A program made the position numbers and the translations under genes. Positions 1 through 8,100 of a stretch of DNA of 31,030 bases are shown here, in pieces. Every line of letters starts with the position of its first letter. Positions within the stretch are counted from its first letter, which is position 1. Below the pieces are notes generated by a model, which was not told where the DNA came from, searched no databases, and was given only the letters and a program-made list of their open reading frames with translations. Source of the stretch: MGBC163016 sp964462135 (GTDB lineage Bacteria; Actinomycetota; Coriobacteriia; Coriobacteriales; Eggerthellaceae); NCBI GenBank assembly GCA_964462135.1, contig CAYWWK010000023.1, positions 1 through 31,030 of the forward strand, read 5' to 3'.

Positions 1-47
1 CGAGACATCGTATCAGCACCGTCTCCAAAGCGCCTTCCATTATCAGT

Positions 48-97
48 GTAGCGCAAGCTTCAGCTTGCGGAGGGACGAAGGCTGAAGCCTTCGCTAC
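48..97. repeat. REP/BIME-like paired hairpins with GTAG feet
   Basis: Two small hairpins lie head to head. The left one has arms 52-58 and 63-69 with a TTCA loop; the right one has arms 76-82 and 87-93 with a TGAA loop. The outer ends are GTAG (48-51) and CTAC (94-97), so the whole 50-bp unit is also an imperfect inverted repeat. A GTAG tetranucleotide at the foot of an imperfect hairpin is the hallmark of REP sequences mobilised by RAYT transposases, and two inverted REPs form a BIME. It lies 45 bp beyond the tyrS stop, where such elements usually sit. There is no T-run, so it is not a classical terminator. No RAYT gene is in the window. Confidence 0.6.
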
Positions 98-142
98 AGG
101 CTGCGGTCGCACTGCAAATTGAATCCGGGTGGGACAAGCGTA

Positions 143-1354
143 TCAGGGAAGCTGCAGGAACTTCCGCTTGCCAACCTTGAGGATGGCTCCCTCAAGCTCC
201 TGCGGGTCAACGTTGTAGCACTTTGCCGGAACGGGAGCATCGTTCACTTTCACACCACCCCCGTCGATCAGCCGCCGTGCCTCACCGGCGCTTTGCGCAA
301 GTCCCGCTTGATGCAGAAGTGCCGCAAGATACACGTGGCCATCATCATTCAGAGGGAGGTCCCCTTCGAAGACCGGAATGTCATCGGGTGTCTCATGGGC
401 CTTGAACAGCTTGTCGAAATGCTCTTCTGCGGCCATGGCGGCAGCATCATCGTAATAGAGTTGCACCAGATTGGAGGCAAGCTGCCGCTTCACCTTGTTC
501 GGGTGCAGATTCTCATCAGCAAGACCGGCTTCGATCTCATCAATCCGATCCACGGACAGATCAGATGCCAAGCGGAAGTACTTGACCATGATCTCGTCGG
601 GGATGGACATGACTTTGCCGAAGATCTCCTCCGGTGCGTCGGTCAGCCCAATGTAGTTGCCGTAGGACTTTGACATCTTGCGCACGCCATCGGTTCCTTC
701 CAACAGCGGAAGCGTGAGGCAGACCTGGGGCTCCATTCCCAACTTCTCCATGAGTTCACGTCCCGCCAGCAGATTGAACAGCTGGTCAGTGCCCCCCAGT
801 TCCACATCGGCCTTGATGACCACGGAGTCATAGGCCTGCATGACCGGGTAGAGGAACTCATGCAGGCTGATGGGCTGCCCGGAGGTGTAGCGGTTATGGA
901 AGTCATCACGCTCGAGGATGCGCGCAACCGTGAAATTCGCCAGCAGCTTGAGCAGGCCTTCCATATCCAAGTCCAAGATCCACTCGGAGTTGTAGCGCAG
1001 CGTGGTCTTCGACGGATCGAGCACCTTGAATGCCTGATCCACATAGGTTTGGGCATTTTCGCCGATCTGCTCGCGTGAGAGTTGCGGACGCGTGGAATTG
1101 CGCCCGGACGGATCGCCGATGAGCGCCGTGCCGTCGCCGATGATAAGCGTGACCTCATGCCCCAAGTCTTGGAACTGGCGGAGCTTGCGAAGGGGAACGG
1201 CATGTCCCAGATGGATGTCCGGGGCTGTCGGGTCAACGCCAAGCTTGATGTTCAAGGGAACATCGCGTGAAAGCTTCTTGAGCAGCGCCTCTTCGGGAAC
1301 GATCTGAGCAACGCCGGATTTGATGATATGAAGCTGTTCTTCGGGTGTGAGCAT
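143..1354 (-). CDS. tyrS: Tyrosyl-tRNA synthetase
   Basis: This cytoplasmic class I synthetase charges tRNA-Tyr. The 403-aa product has the class I signature HLGH at residues 48-51, KMSKS at 226-230 followed by YGN, and a C-terminal S4 RNA-binding domain from about residue 345 (AGLAQSAGEARRLIDGGGVK). The spacing from KLGVDPTAPDIHLGH to KMSKS fits the TyrZ-type branch rather than the classical E. coli TyrS type. The start is supported by AGAAGGAA about 6 nt upstream. The start codon and first 122 bp lie inside the 3' end of the preceding FHA gene, so any private promoter would have to be within that coding sequence. No T-box-like leader can exist here because the upstream DNA is coding. It appears to be the last gene of the T7SS string; the REP pair follows it. 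Confidence 0.95.
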   Translation of the reverse strand: MLTPEEQLHIIKSGVAQIVPEEALLKKLSRDVPLNIKLGVDPTAPDIHLGHAVPLRKLRQFQDLGHEVTLIIGDGTALIGDPSGRNSTRPQLSREQIGENAQTYVDQAFKVLDPSKTTLRYNSEWILDLDMEGLLKLLANFTVARILERDDFHNRYTSGQPISLHEFLYPVMQAYDSVVIKADVELGGTDQLFNLLAGRELMEKLGMEPQVCLTLPLLEGTDGVRKMSKSYGNYIGLTDAPEEIFGKVMSIPDEIMVKYFRLASDLSVDRIDEIEAGLADENLHPNKVKRQLASNLVQLYYDDAAAMAAEEHFDKLFKAHETPDDIPVFEGDLPLNDDGHVYLAALLHQAGLAQSAGEARRLIDGGGVKVNDAPVPAKCYNVDPQELEGAILKVGKRKFLQLP

Positions 1355-2468
1355 GGTTCATTCCTTCTGATAGTCCGTCCGAATGGATTGTAGCCGATGA
1401 CGTTGGAAGATGGGGTTGAACTTGCACTTGTTCTTCTGACGGCGCGATCTGTCTGCAGTATCTCACCGTGAACAGCGTGTGAGCGATATGGATGCGATCC
1501 CCCTTTTGCAGCACTACGGGAACGCCTGCAGGAATACGTCGGCCATTGACCGTGACACCGTTGGTGGAGTTCATATCCATGATCTTGATTCCATTGTCCG
1601 AGACCTGCAAAGCCGCATGTTGACGGCTGACACCTTCGATGCCCGCAAGACGGATATCGCATCCTTTTGATGTGCCGATGAGATTGCTGCCTGCCTTCAG
1701 CGGCCATTCATAACCATCAAGCGCATGCCTCAGAACATGGGCAGTGATCGCTGCGTGGGCAGGCAGCTCATGTGCAGGCTTAGGCTGAGACTCAGGGCGC
1801 GAATGATAGGATGCGTGACTCATGAAATCGAAGCCATGTCTATCCCTGCAATCCGCAGGAGCGGCAACCCTTCCATCCAGAAGGGAAGTGTCCCACCGCC
1901 CGCCTTCTTCGGCTTCAAGAACTTCTTGAAGCCGAAGGAATGATTCGTAGTCGGTCCATGAGAAAATGGCACTGCGCAAGACGTAATCAAGAACCCTGTG
2001 GGCAAGTTCTTGGGCGTGGGCGTCGTCAAAGCGGGCATTCCTCGCCAGCTTCTCCAGAGCCTCCAAAGGACTGGACACCCTCTCTGTCGCGCCCCGCACC
2101 GGCATATAGACGAAGCGCAGGGAATACCTGGCCGGATCAAAAAGAACATGATCGACATCAAAGGATACGCGCTGCATGGAAAGGTCATTCATATCACAGA
2201 CACGGGCGAGATCAAGAAACGAAATGAGCATCGGTTCGAAGTATTCCCCTGGAATGGGCACACTGAGCATCTCGCGCAGAGGCCGGGCCGTCCCGGCATG
2301 GTATTCGAATTGGTAGCCCTTCTTTCGTCGTGCATAGGAGAATGACAGCAAGGTTGCATCGCAGCCTTGCTTCACACACTCCGCCTCTGAGTAGATAAGA
2401 ACCTCAGACCCGGTGGTTTCTCCCCGTACCCTGACACCGCGTCGAGTGCTCTTGATCTTCACCTTCAT
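1233..2468 (-). CDS. FHA-domain adaptor protein 2 of the T7SS locus (DUF6382-like + FHA)
   Basis: The predicted protein is 411 aa and has no signal peptide or TM segment. Residues 1 to about 185 form a domain also present in the other FHA protein of this locus (17040-18119); compare LRFVYMPV here with MRFIYLPV there. It resembles the DUF6382-type domain found ahead of FHA in Firmicutes T7SS loci. Residues about 262-335 are an FHA phosphothreonine-binding domain with IGTSKGCDIRL, SRQHAAL and NSTNG. The start has a GGGG-containing ribosome site 4 nt upstream and lies 8 nt after the EsaB-like gene. The last 40 residues or so are read through the start of tyrS in another frame and are Arg/Ser/His-rich and of low complexity, so the natural C-terminus may be shorter or frameshifted. 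Likely role: reads kinase-generated phosphothreonines and recruits T7SS parts. Confidence 0.85.
   Translation of the reverse strand: MKVKIKSTRRGVRVRGETTGSEVLIYSEAECVKQGCDATLLSFSYARRKKGYQFEYHAGTARPLREMLSVPIPGEYFEPMLISFLDLARVCDMNDLSMQRVSFDVDHVLFDPARYSLRFVYMPVRGATERVSSPLEALEKLARNARFDDAHAQELAHRVLDYVLRSAIFSWTDYESFLRLQEVLEAEEGGRWDTSLLDGRVAAPADCRDRHGFDFMSHASYHSRPESQPKPAHELPAHAAITAHVLRHALDGYEWPLKAGSNLIGTSKGCDIRLAGIEGVSRQHAALQVSDNGIKIMDMNSTNGVTVNGRRIPAGVPVVLQKGDRIHIAHTLFTVRYCRQIAPSEEQVQVQPHLPTSSATIHSDGLSEGMNHAHTRRTASYHQIRRCSDRSRRGAAQEAFTRCSLEHQAWR
1907..1937. repeat. 31-bp near-perfect palindrome inside FHA gene 2
   Basis: Two perfectly complementary 15-bp arms, 1907-1921 and 1923-1937, flank a single central base. 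On the coding (minus) strand the stretch encodes LRLQEVLEAEE, around residues 178-188 of the FHA protein, without breaking the frame. In RNA this gives a roughly 14-bp stem with a minimal loop. Confidence 0.9.
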
Positions 2469-2476
2469 GGCTACCC

Positions 2477-2731
2477 CTATACCAAGATGAATACGTCACC
2501 ATCAGTGAAGCCTATTTCGCTTACGGTGGCAGAGGGGTCCTGAATCTGCCCGGTGCGTTCATACATGAGTGCCTGTTTGCCGGTACAGAGAAAGAAGTCC
2601 GGCTCAATGTTCTGCATTGCCTGGCAAACGAGTTGGCTGACTTCCTGCATGGGCATATCATCGGGCACCCAGAAATCGTATTCCTTGCCCGTCGCAGGCA
2701 GCTTCACATTGATGAGAGTCCTGTCATTCAT
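2477..2731 (-). CDS. EsaB/YukD-like ubiquitin-fold T7SS component
   Basis: This 84-aa cytoplasmic protein matches the EsaB/YukD family in size (about 80 aa) and in features: an N-terminal beta strand (TLINVKLPATGKEYDFWVPDD), a helix with a hydrophobic face (MQEVSQLVCQAMQ), and the C-terminal signature GFTDGDVFILV, comparable to GITNGDRLEIL in Bacillus YukD. EsaB/YukD is a conserved cytoplasmic accessory of T7SSb that binds or regulates the secretion machine. AAGGA lies 6 nt before the ATG. The gene sits between the LXG substrate gene (35-bp gap) and FHA gene 2 (8-bp gap). The family assignment is fairly secure; its exact role is not evident from sequence. Confidence 0.85.
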   Translation of the reverse strand: MNDRTLINVKLPATGKEYDFWVPDDMPMQEVSQLVCQAMQNIEPDFFLCTGKQALMYERTGQIQDPSATVSEIGFTDGDVFILV

Positions 2732-2766
2732 GGAAATCCTTCGCTTCTCTCCTTGAGCATATGAAC

Positions 2767-4041
2767 TCAGGCGGCTTTGCTCGGCAAAGACGTCGTGTAC
2801 TTCTTGAGTTCCTCGATTCTGGCCAGATGTCCCTGCGCCTCGGTTCGCATCCTCTCATGATTGCAATCAGCAACTGATTGCACGCTTGAAGATGCAACGT
2901 CAACAACCGAGACGGTACCCTTCACCTGTTGGCTGATGAAGTTCCTGACAGCGGCTGGCTTCTGCTTCACAAGATTGCTTCCGATCTTCGAAGCTATCTT
3001 GACCCCCGTGGCCGTTGCTGCTTCAGGTACCGAAACGCCCTTGCCATCCCAGTCATCCGAAGCTGATGAGCGTCTGTTCGCCGCCCTGTCTTGGATTCTC
3101 TCAGCAAGATCCTTCCCTGCCTTCAAAGCGGCGGCACCAGCCACAAGGGCCGCAAGGGGCGCTCCTGCCGTCACGGTGGCGAATGCACCTACCAAGACGA
3201 TGGCGACCCCGGCACCGATGCCGATCAGCTCCCACTGGGCACGACCTTCTTCGCATATGCGATACGCCTCTTCCTCTTTGAGAAGCTGGCGGGACGCCCA
3301 TTGCCTTTCAGCGGCGATCAACGCTTGGTTGCTGTCGTTTTGCCCATGGAGAGAAGCTGCGAAGGAACGCGTTGAGAAGATGACTTCGATGTGCTTGAAG
3401 AAATCTCCGGGGTCATAGAGGGTCATATCCATGACGCAGCGACAGGCAATGGTGTTCTTCAGCTGGGCTGCGAAGAGCGACCAGTCGGTCTGATCCGCTG
3501 CAAAGAGCGCGCATCCCGCTTCCTCAACCACCCGCATGCTGTTCTTGATCTGCTCGATCTCACCATGGGCGCCGTTCAACGCACCTTGGAGCCGAAGCGT
3601 TGAGGGAAAGGTGAAGGCGACACCTGAGGGCAATGCAGACTTGGCCTTGTCGAGATATTGTTGGATGGTCGGAATGCGGCTGTCCTTCGCAAAAGCCAGT
3701 AATCCCCGCTTCGCTTCCATCTCGTCCTCAGGCAGCACGGCTTGACCCTGCTCAGCAATGGGCTGGTCTGCATAGCGATTCATGTACTTGAGAGCGAAAT
3801 CCGATCTGAGCTGTCCAGCCAGGCATTCGATCTGATCTATGATCACAGGATAGGCGTCCCCGAAGTAACTCTTGATGGCTTCAGCTGCCTGTCCTTGGAA
3901 TGTCCTCATGACCGTCAATTCCCTCACGGCTTCACGCAACTTCTCCAAGGCTTGAGTCAACATGCCTGTGGACGGATGCGCATAGGCAAGAAAGCTGTCG
4001 TAGGCGGCATCCACATCAGACATCCTGATGACATATCCCAT
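2767..4041 (-). CDS. LXG-type T7SS substrate with glycine/alanine-rich hydrophobic C-terminal half
   Basis: The start MGYVIRM is preceded by AGGAAGGAAGATAAG and lies 1 nt after the previous stop, giving 424 aa; the longer reading frame upstream is overlap with the accessory gene. Residues about 1-235 look like an LXG secretion domain: mostly helical, with FQGQAAEAIKSYFGDAYP at 48-64 matching the family's G-x-A/G-x-x-A-I-K-x-Y core. Residues about 272-309 are a hydrophobic Gly/Ala stretch (GAGVAIVLVGAFATVTAG and on) that could span or insert into membranes. The tail to residue 424 is Ser/Ala/Lys-rich with no nuclease, NADase or lipase motif that I recognise. LXG proteins are commonly antibacterial toxins, but no immunity gene is obvious here, because the next genes are EsaB-like and FHA. 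It may be a pore-former or a structural substrate. Confidence 0.75.
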   Translation of the reverse strand: MGYVIRMSDVDAAYDSFLAYAHPSTGMLTQALEKLREAVRELTVMRTFQGQAAEAIKSYFGDAYPVIIDQIECLAGQLRSDFALKYMNRYADQPIAEQGQAVLPEDEMEAKRGLLAFAKDSRIPTIQQYLDKAKSALPSGVAFTFPSTLRLQGALNGAHGEIEQIKNSMRVVEEAGCALFAADQTDWSLFAAQLKNTIACRCVMDMTLYDPGDFFKHIEVIFSTRSFAASLHGQNDSNQALIAAERQWASRQLLKEEEAYRICEEGRAQWELIGIGAGVAIVLVGAFATVTAGAPLAALVAGAAALKAGKDLAERIQDRAANRRSSASDDWDGKGVSVPEAATATGVKIASKIGSNLVKQKPAAVRNFISQQVKGTVSVVDVASSSVQSVADCNHERMRTEAQGHLARIEELKKYTTSLPSKAA

Positions 4042-4042
4042 C

Positions 4043-4402
4043 TTATCTTCCTTCCTGCAAGCTTCTTCCCTGCAAAGACACGTCCGAGGATGTCGTCGAT
4101 GAATGCGCATGCAAGCTTGAACCGATCTGGCTTTGATAGGCTTGAGCGAGCGAGTCGTCTTCATCCATGAACGCAGCTGAAACCTCAAGCAATGATCGGG
4201 AATCGGCCTCGAGCCGTTTGGAGAGCGCATCCACGACGGTGCTCAGACAATCGACTCGTTCCTTGAAAGCCGTCAGGGCAGGAGAAATGGAGCTTCCCTG
4301 CGTGATATTCGGAGACACGGCGAGCAATCCGCGCCGAGCCGATTCGATATGCCCATGAATCTCAGTGAGCCGGGCGATGTTGATCTGCACCTCACCGCTC
4401 AT
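4043..4402 (-). CDS. Small helical T7SS protein, TIGR04197/DUF3130-like LXG accessory
   Basis: I place the start at MSGEVQINIARL, with AGGTG 5 nt upstream, giving 119 aa; ten extra upstream codons are open but lack a ribosome site. The pattern is typical of the TIGR04197 (DUF3130) family encoded just ahead of LXG genes: an N-terminal S-x-E-V-Q-I-N-I segment, two long helices around a central turn (residues 30-45), then LEADSRSLLEVSAAFMDEDD SLA near the end of the second helix. Members of this family pair with LXG domains as targeting factors. The tail after residue 85 is Ser/His-rich and probably disordered. The stop is 1 nt from the LXG start, which implies translational coupling. Confidence 0.7.
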   Translation of the reverse strand: MSGEVQINIARLTEIHGHIESARRGLLAVSPNITQGSSISPALTAFKERVDCLSTVVDALSKRLEADSRSLLEVSAAFMDEDDSLAQAYQSQIGSSLHAHSSTTSSDVSLQGRSLQEGR

Positions 4403-4406
4403 AGCC

Positions 4407-4823
4407 TCACCTGCCTCTCCGAGAACAGGCAATGCTGCTCTGCATGCGATTCAGCCGTCTCTCGTTGGCCGCCAGATTGGATCGAAGACTGGTACATTGG
4501 CCATTGAAGCAACTCATCTTCGCATCCATCTGTCGAAGAAGATCATCGCAACCATTCAGAAGTTCCTCAGCGTTCAAGGAAGCCCGTCCTCCTTGCCCCA
4601 CCGTTCCCATGAAGGCATTCGCATGCCTTCCAGACCAACCAGCCAGCGCAAAGCAACCAAGCAGATGGCTGAGTGCCGCAGCTTCTTCTCGCGCGGCACT
4701 GACATGGCACCGAGCATCCTGCAGAGCATCGATATTGGCATTCAGCAGGCTGAGGGCGGCGTATCCCTCATTGATCTCCTGCTGCAGTCGCCGAACCTGG
4801 GATTGTGTGTCATTCATATCCAT
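4407..4823 (-). CDS. Small helical WXG100-like LXG accessory (YwqH/DUF5082-like)
   Basis: This 138-aa all-helical protein has no signal peptide. Its N-terminal half is a coiled-coil-like helix (QSQVRRLQQEINEGYAALSL), followed by GWSGRHANAF at about residues 61-70. That W-x-G turn is characteristic of WXG100 and of the DUF5082/YwqH family, which is usually encoded beside LXG toxins. A second long helix follows. AGGTG lies 4 nt before the ATG. Spacing is 7 bp to the DUF4176 gene upstream and 4 bp to the TIGR04197-like gene downstream. The two small proteins probably bind each other or the LXG helices to form the export signal. Family-level confidence is moderate because such proteins diverge quickly. 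Confidence 0.65.
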   Translation of the reverse strand: MDMNDTQSQVRRLQQEINEGYAALSLLNANIDALQDARCHVSAAREEAAALSHLLGCFALAGWSGRHANAFMGTVGQGGRASLNAEELLNGCDDLLRQMDAKMSCFNGQCTSLRSNLAANERRLNRMQSSIACSRRGR

Positions 4824-4830
4824 AACACAC

Positions 4831-5148
4831 CTACCAAGCGTTTAAAGGTTGCGGTTTCGCCTTGGGCACCTCAATCTGCTCCAAGGCTTCCTTGATACGC
4901 GTGATGGCCTCAATCTCTTCAACGTCTGCAAAGCCTTGGGCATACACCTTTTCGATATTCTCATGATTGCTGTAGATGACGGCGTCTCCAAGCATTCCCT
5001 CTGGATACAGGCAAAACGCATAGTCATAGTATTCTCGACCGGTCTCACCCTCAACGACAAGGGCTCTTCCTGTGACCATCATCTTCCTTTCATTGCCTTC
5101 AAGGGATACCACCGACCCCAATGGCAGAAACTCTGGCGCTTCGATCAA
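4831..5148 (-). CDS. DUF4176-family T7SS-associated protein
   Basis: This is a 105-aa soluble protein. LPLGSVVSLEG at residues 8-18, MVTGRALV at 24-31, and the DYAFCLYPEGML segment followed by NHENIEKVYAQGF are the conserved blocks of DUF4176, a family found almost only in Firmicutes T7SS/LXG loci. Its biochemical role is not established. The ATG overlaps the EssC stop codon in an ATGA, so it is probably co-translated with EssC. It stands at the head of the LXG cargo set, 7 bp before the YwqH-like gene. Confidence 0.8.
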   Translation of the reverse strand: MIEAPEFLPLGSVVSLEGNERKMMVTGRALVVEGETGREYYDYAFCLYPEGMLGDAVIYSNHENIEKVYAQGFADVEEIEAITRIKEALEQIEVPKAKPQPLNAW

Positions 5149-8100
5149 TCCGTGCTCCTTTCATTGGTTGCAGTTACGGTATGCACAAGGCGGCACGCAC
5201 CGCCTTCCACAACATAGCCCCTGCCCGAACCCATCTTCGCGTCGGGTAGAAGGCCTCGGTCATAAGAGATGCCGATAGCGTTCTGCCCTTCGATGCCGGG
5301 ACCGATCCAGATGCCGTCCCGGTTCGTCGTATGCGCCCTGAACCAATCCTCGTAGGTATAGCCAGCGTCATTGACGCTGTCGAAGAGGACGATCGAAAGC
5401 GAGCCGCCTGGCACAAGGCTCTTCAGGAGGCTCTTGCAAACTGACGCGGCATCAAGGGAGCAGCGGCCCAAGAACCCCATGACCCCCGATATGAGAATGA
5501 CGGTTGGTTGGTTCACGCCACGCTCGGCCACATCCGTCAGATACTGAACGGCGAATTCGTCTTTTCGGGTGGAGAAGGTGCATCCTTGAGGCTGCGCAGT
5601 GAGGATATGGGCGAGATCCAGCATGACGATGTCCCTTGCCCCCTGCAAGACCCACGCGTCTACCACCCCGCCTATGAACGCAGTTCCCGTCTTCGCCTTG
5701 AGATAGACAACGCGACTGAGTGCAGTCTCGGCAAGATCAATGGATGCCCAGGTGAGAGCATCGTCATAGATCCCATAGGGAAGTTCGCTTGGAAGAGCTT
5801 GGGCATCTGCAAGCATCTTCGGCGTGACACGATCTGGCGGCATGGGGATGGAAGGTGCAGGATTGATCTGGCTTTGCTGCATGGCGGAGCAGGCAGCGAC
5901 GATGACATCGTATTCGCTCTCATGCTCCGTGCAGAGATCAGCTATCTGGAACTCAAAGAGCGCATCATCGATCTTGACCAATCCTCGCCCATAGCCATGA
6001 GGCACGACTGCTCCATGAAGCGAGCCGAACAGCATGGCATAATCGGATGGATCAGGAAGGTCGCAGGCGAGGACCTGCCTAAAATGGCTCTTCAGGCGTA
6101 TACGGACAGCATTGGGCGTTTCAGCCACCGCCACGATGTACATGCCTGCCTGAGCGGATTCCCGAGCAAGGTTGACGAGCTCTTCCTCAAGGTTGGGATA
6201 TGCATCCAGGAAAGCAGCGACACCATTGATGACGATGAGGATGGCTGGACAGCTTCCAACCCTTTCGCGGTAGCGAACGAAGGACCCTCCCTGCTGAGCG
6301 AACAACGTTCGTCTCTCAACGATGAGAGCGTGCATGAAACCGAAAAATCGCTTCATCTTCTCATCCTCGCCCAGTACCACCACGTCTCCCACCTGCGGTG
6401 CGCAAGCAAAAGCCGACAGTGATTGGCTGCCCAGATCAAGGATGTAGGCATTCAATGTTTGCGCTGTGTGCTGATGAAGAGCCGAAAAAAGCAACGTGCG
6501 CACAGCCTGTTCAACACCTGCGTCAACGCTTCCATAGATGAGGGCATTCCCGTCCTTCATCAACGGAAGCCTCAGCAGTCCTTGTGATTGGTGTGCTGGG
6601 TCGTCATAGGCGCCTACAACGGGATTCAGTGCAAGATCATCTGAACCCTCCCGGTCGAATCGACGTTCCAGTTCCAAAAGCTGGATATGGGGCGGCAGAG
6701 GCGGAAGCCAGAGAAGCTGGGCTTGTCTCTGCTGTGCTGCTGCCACCTGCACGATGCATTCAGAGACGGCCACGATCTGAGACTGGCTTGACATGGTTGC
6801 ATGAACCGCCTGGGGCTTCACTGACAGAAGCGGACGACCCGTGTTCGAAATGTAGCTGATGCCTTGGTCTTGAAGGGTACCCGGATCAAGATCTGCCACA
6901 TAGGGAACGCCAGAGTAGCCTGATTGACCCTTGTTGAAGAGCTCGTTGTAGCCCACAAGCAGGAAGAACCGTCCCGATTGCGTGATCTCTGCGGCATCGG
7001 GACGCTTGATGATCTCTTTGGAGTCTGCCGCATCAGCCACCTTGAGCGCGATCTTGAAGCGGGAGTTCGACCAGATTTGATCATTCACGACACCACTGGG
7101 CTTCTGCGTTGCCAAAACGAGATGGACACCCAAGGATCGACCGATGCGGGACGCCGAGATCAGTTCATCCATGAATTCCGGCTCCTGCTGCTTGAGCTCT
7201 GCGAATTCGTCAGCAATCAGAATGAGATGAGGGCATGGTTGCTGCACCTTCCCCTGTCGGAAGAGGTCAAGATACTTGTATATATCCACATTGTCACCGC
7301 CAAGCACCTCTCGAGCCTCATTGAAAAGCTGCTGACGGCGACGCAGTTCGCTTTGGATGGACGTGAGACTGCGAGAGATGGCGGATCCATCGAGATTGGT
7401 TACCGTCCCTGCGATGTGCGGCAATCTGAAGCGATCGTTGTCGAACGCCTTGGCGAGGCCGCCACCTTTATAGTCAATCAGCACGAAGGCGACATCATCA
7501 GGAGAGTAATTCAACGCCATGGAAAGCACATAGGTGATGATGAACTCAGACTTTCCTGATCCGGTCGTCCCGGCAATGAGCCCATGAGGACCATGGAAAT
7601 CCTCATGAAGATCAAGAATGAATGGATCACCAGCCGCATCGACGCCAATGGGACAGGCAAGGGTGTCAGATGCATTGTTCTCACGCCAACGATCAGCCAC
7701 ATTCAGATGGTCGACATTGCCAATACCCAACATCTGCAGAAAGGAAAGCCGGTCGGGTAACTGCTCAGCGGACTCCGAAACATCGATGCGAACTTTGGCA
7801 ACATCAAGGGCGAAGGCCTTCGTCTCCTCAAGGGAAAGAGGCGGATCCGGTGTGAATGCATTGCGCGTCCCCGTAGGATCATCCCGGTCAAGCAGGTAAG
7901 CGCCTTCATCATGTTCCCCAATGATGGTCCTGCACTGCATGGGCAGGTCATGCATGTGCTCAGCACAGGCGATTACCGCGAACCCAACGTTGTCCTTGCA
8001 GGCAAGAACATCCTTCACGATCTTCGACCTGTCATAGATTGTTTTTGAAGGACAGAGAAGAACAATATACGGCTTGACCTCCCGCACGTCGAGGCTCTCT

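Noticed and set aside
2861..3418. Plus-strand 185-aa open frame opposite the LXG gene as a possible immunity protein
   Set aside because: It is a full antisense shadow of the LXG coding sequence with no ribosome site; its apparent hydrophobic runs mirror the Gly/Ala codons of the sense strand.
4042..4230. 63-residue N-terminal extension of the LXG protein
   Set aside because: It is read out of frame through the accessory gene; the ATG at 4041 has a good ribosome site and the domain begins there.
5508..6422. Plus-strand 304-aa open frame
   Set aside because: It is antisense to essC, has no ribosome site or recognisable domain, and its composition is that of a shadow frame of a strongly coding minus strand.
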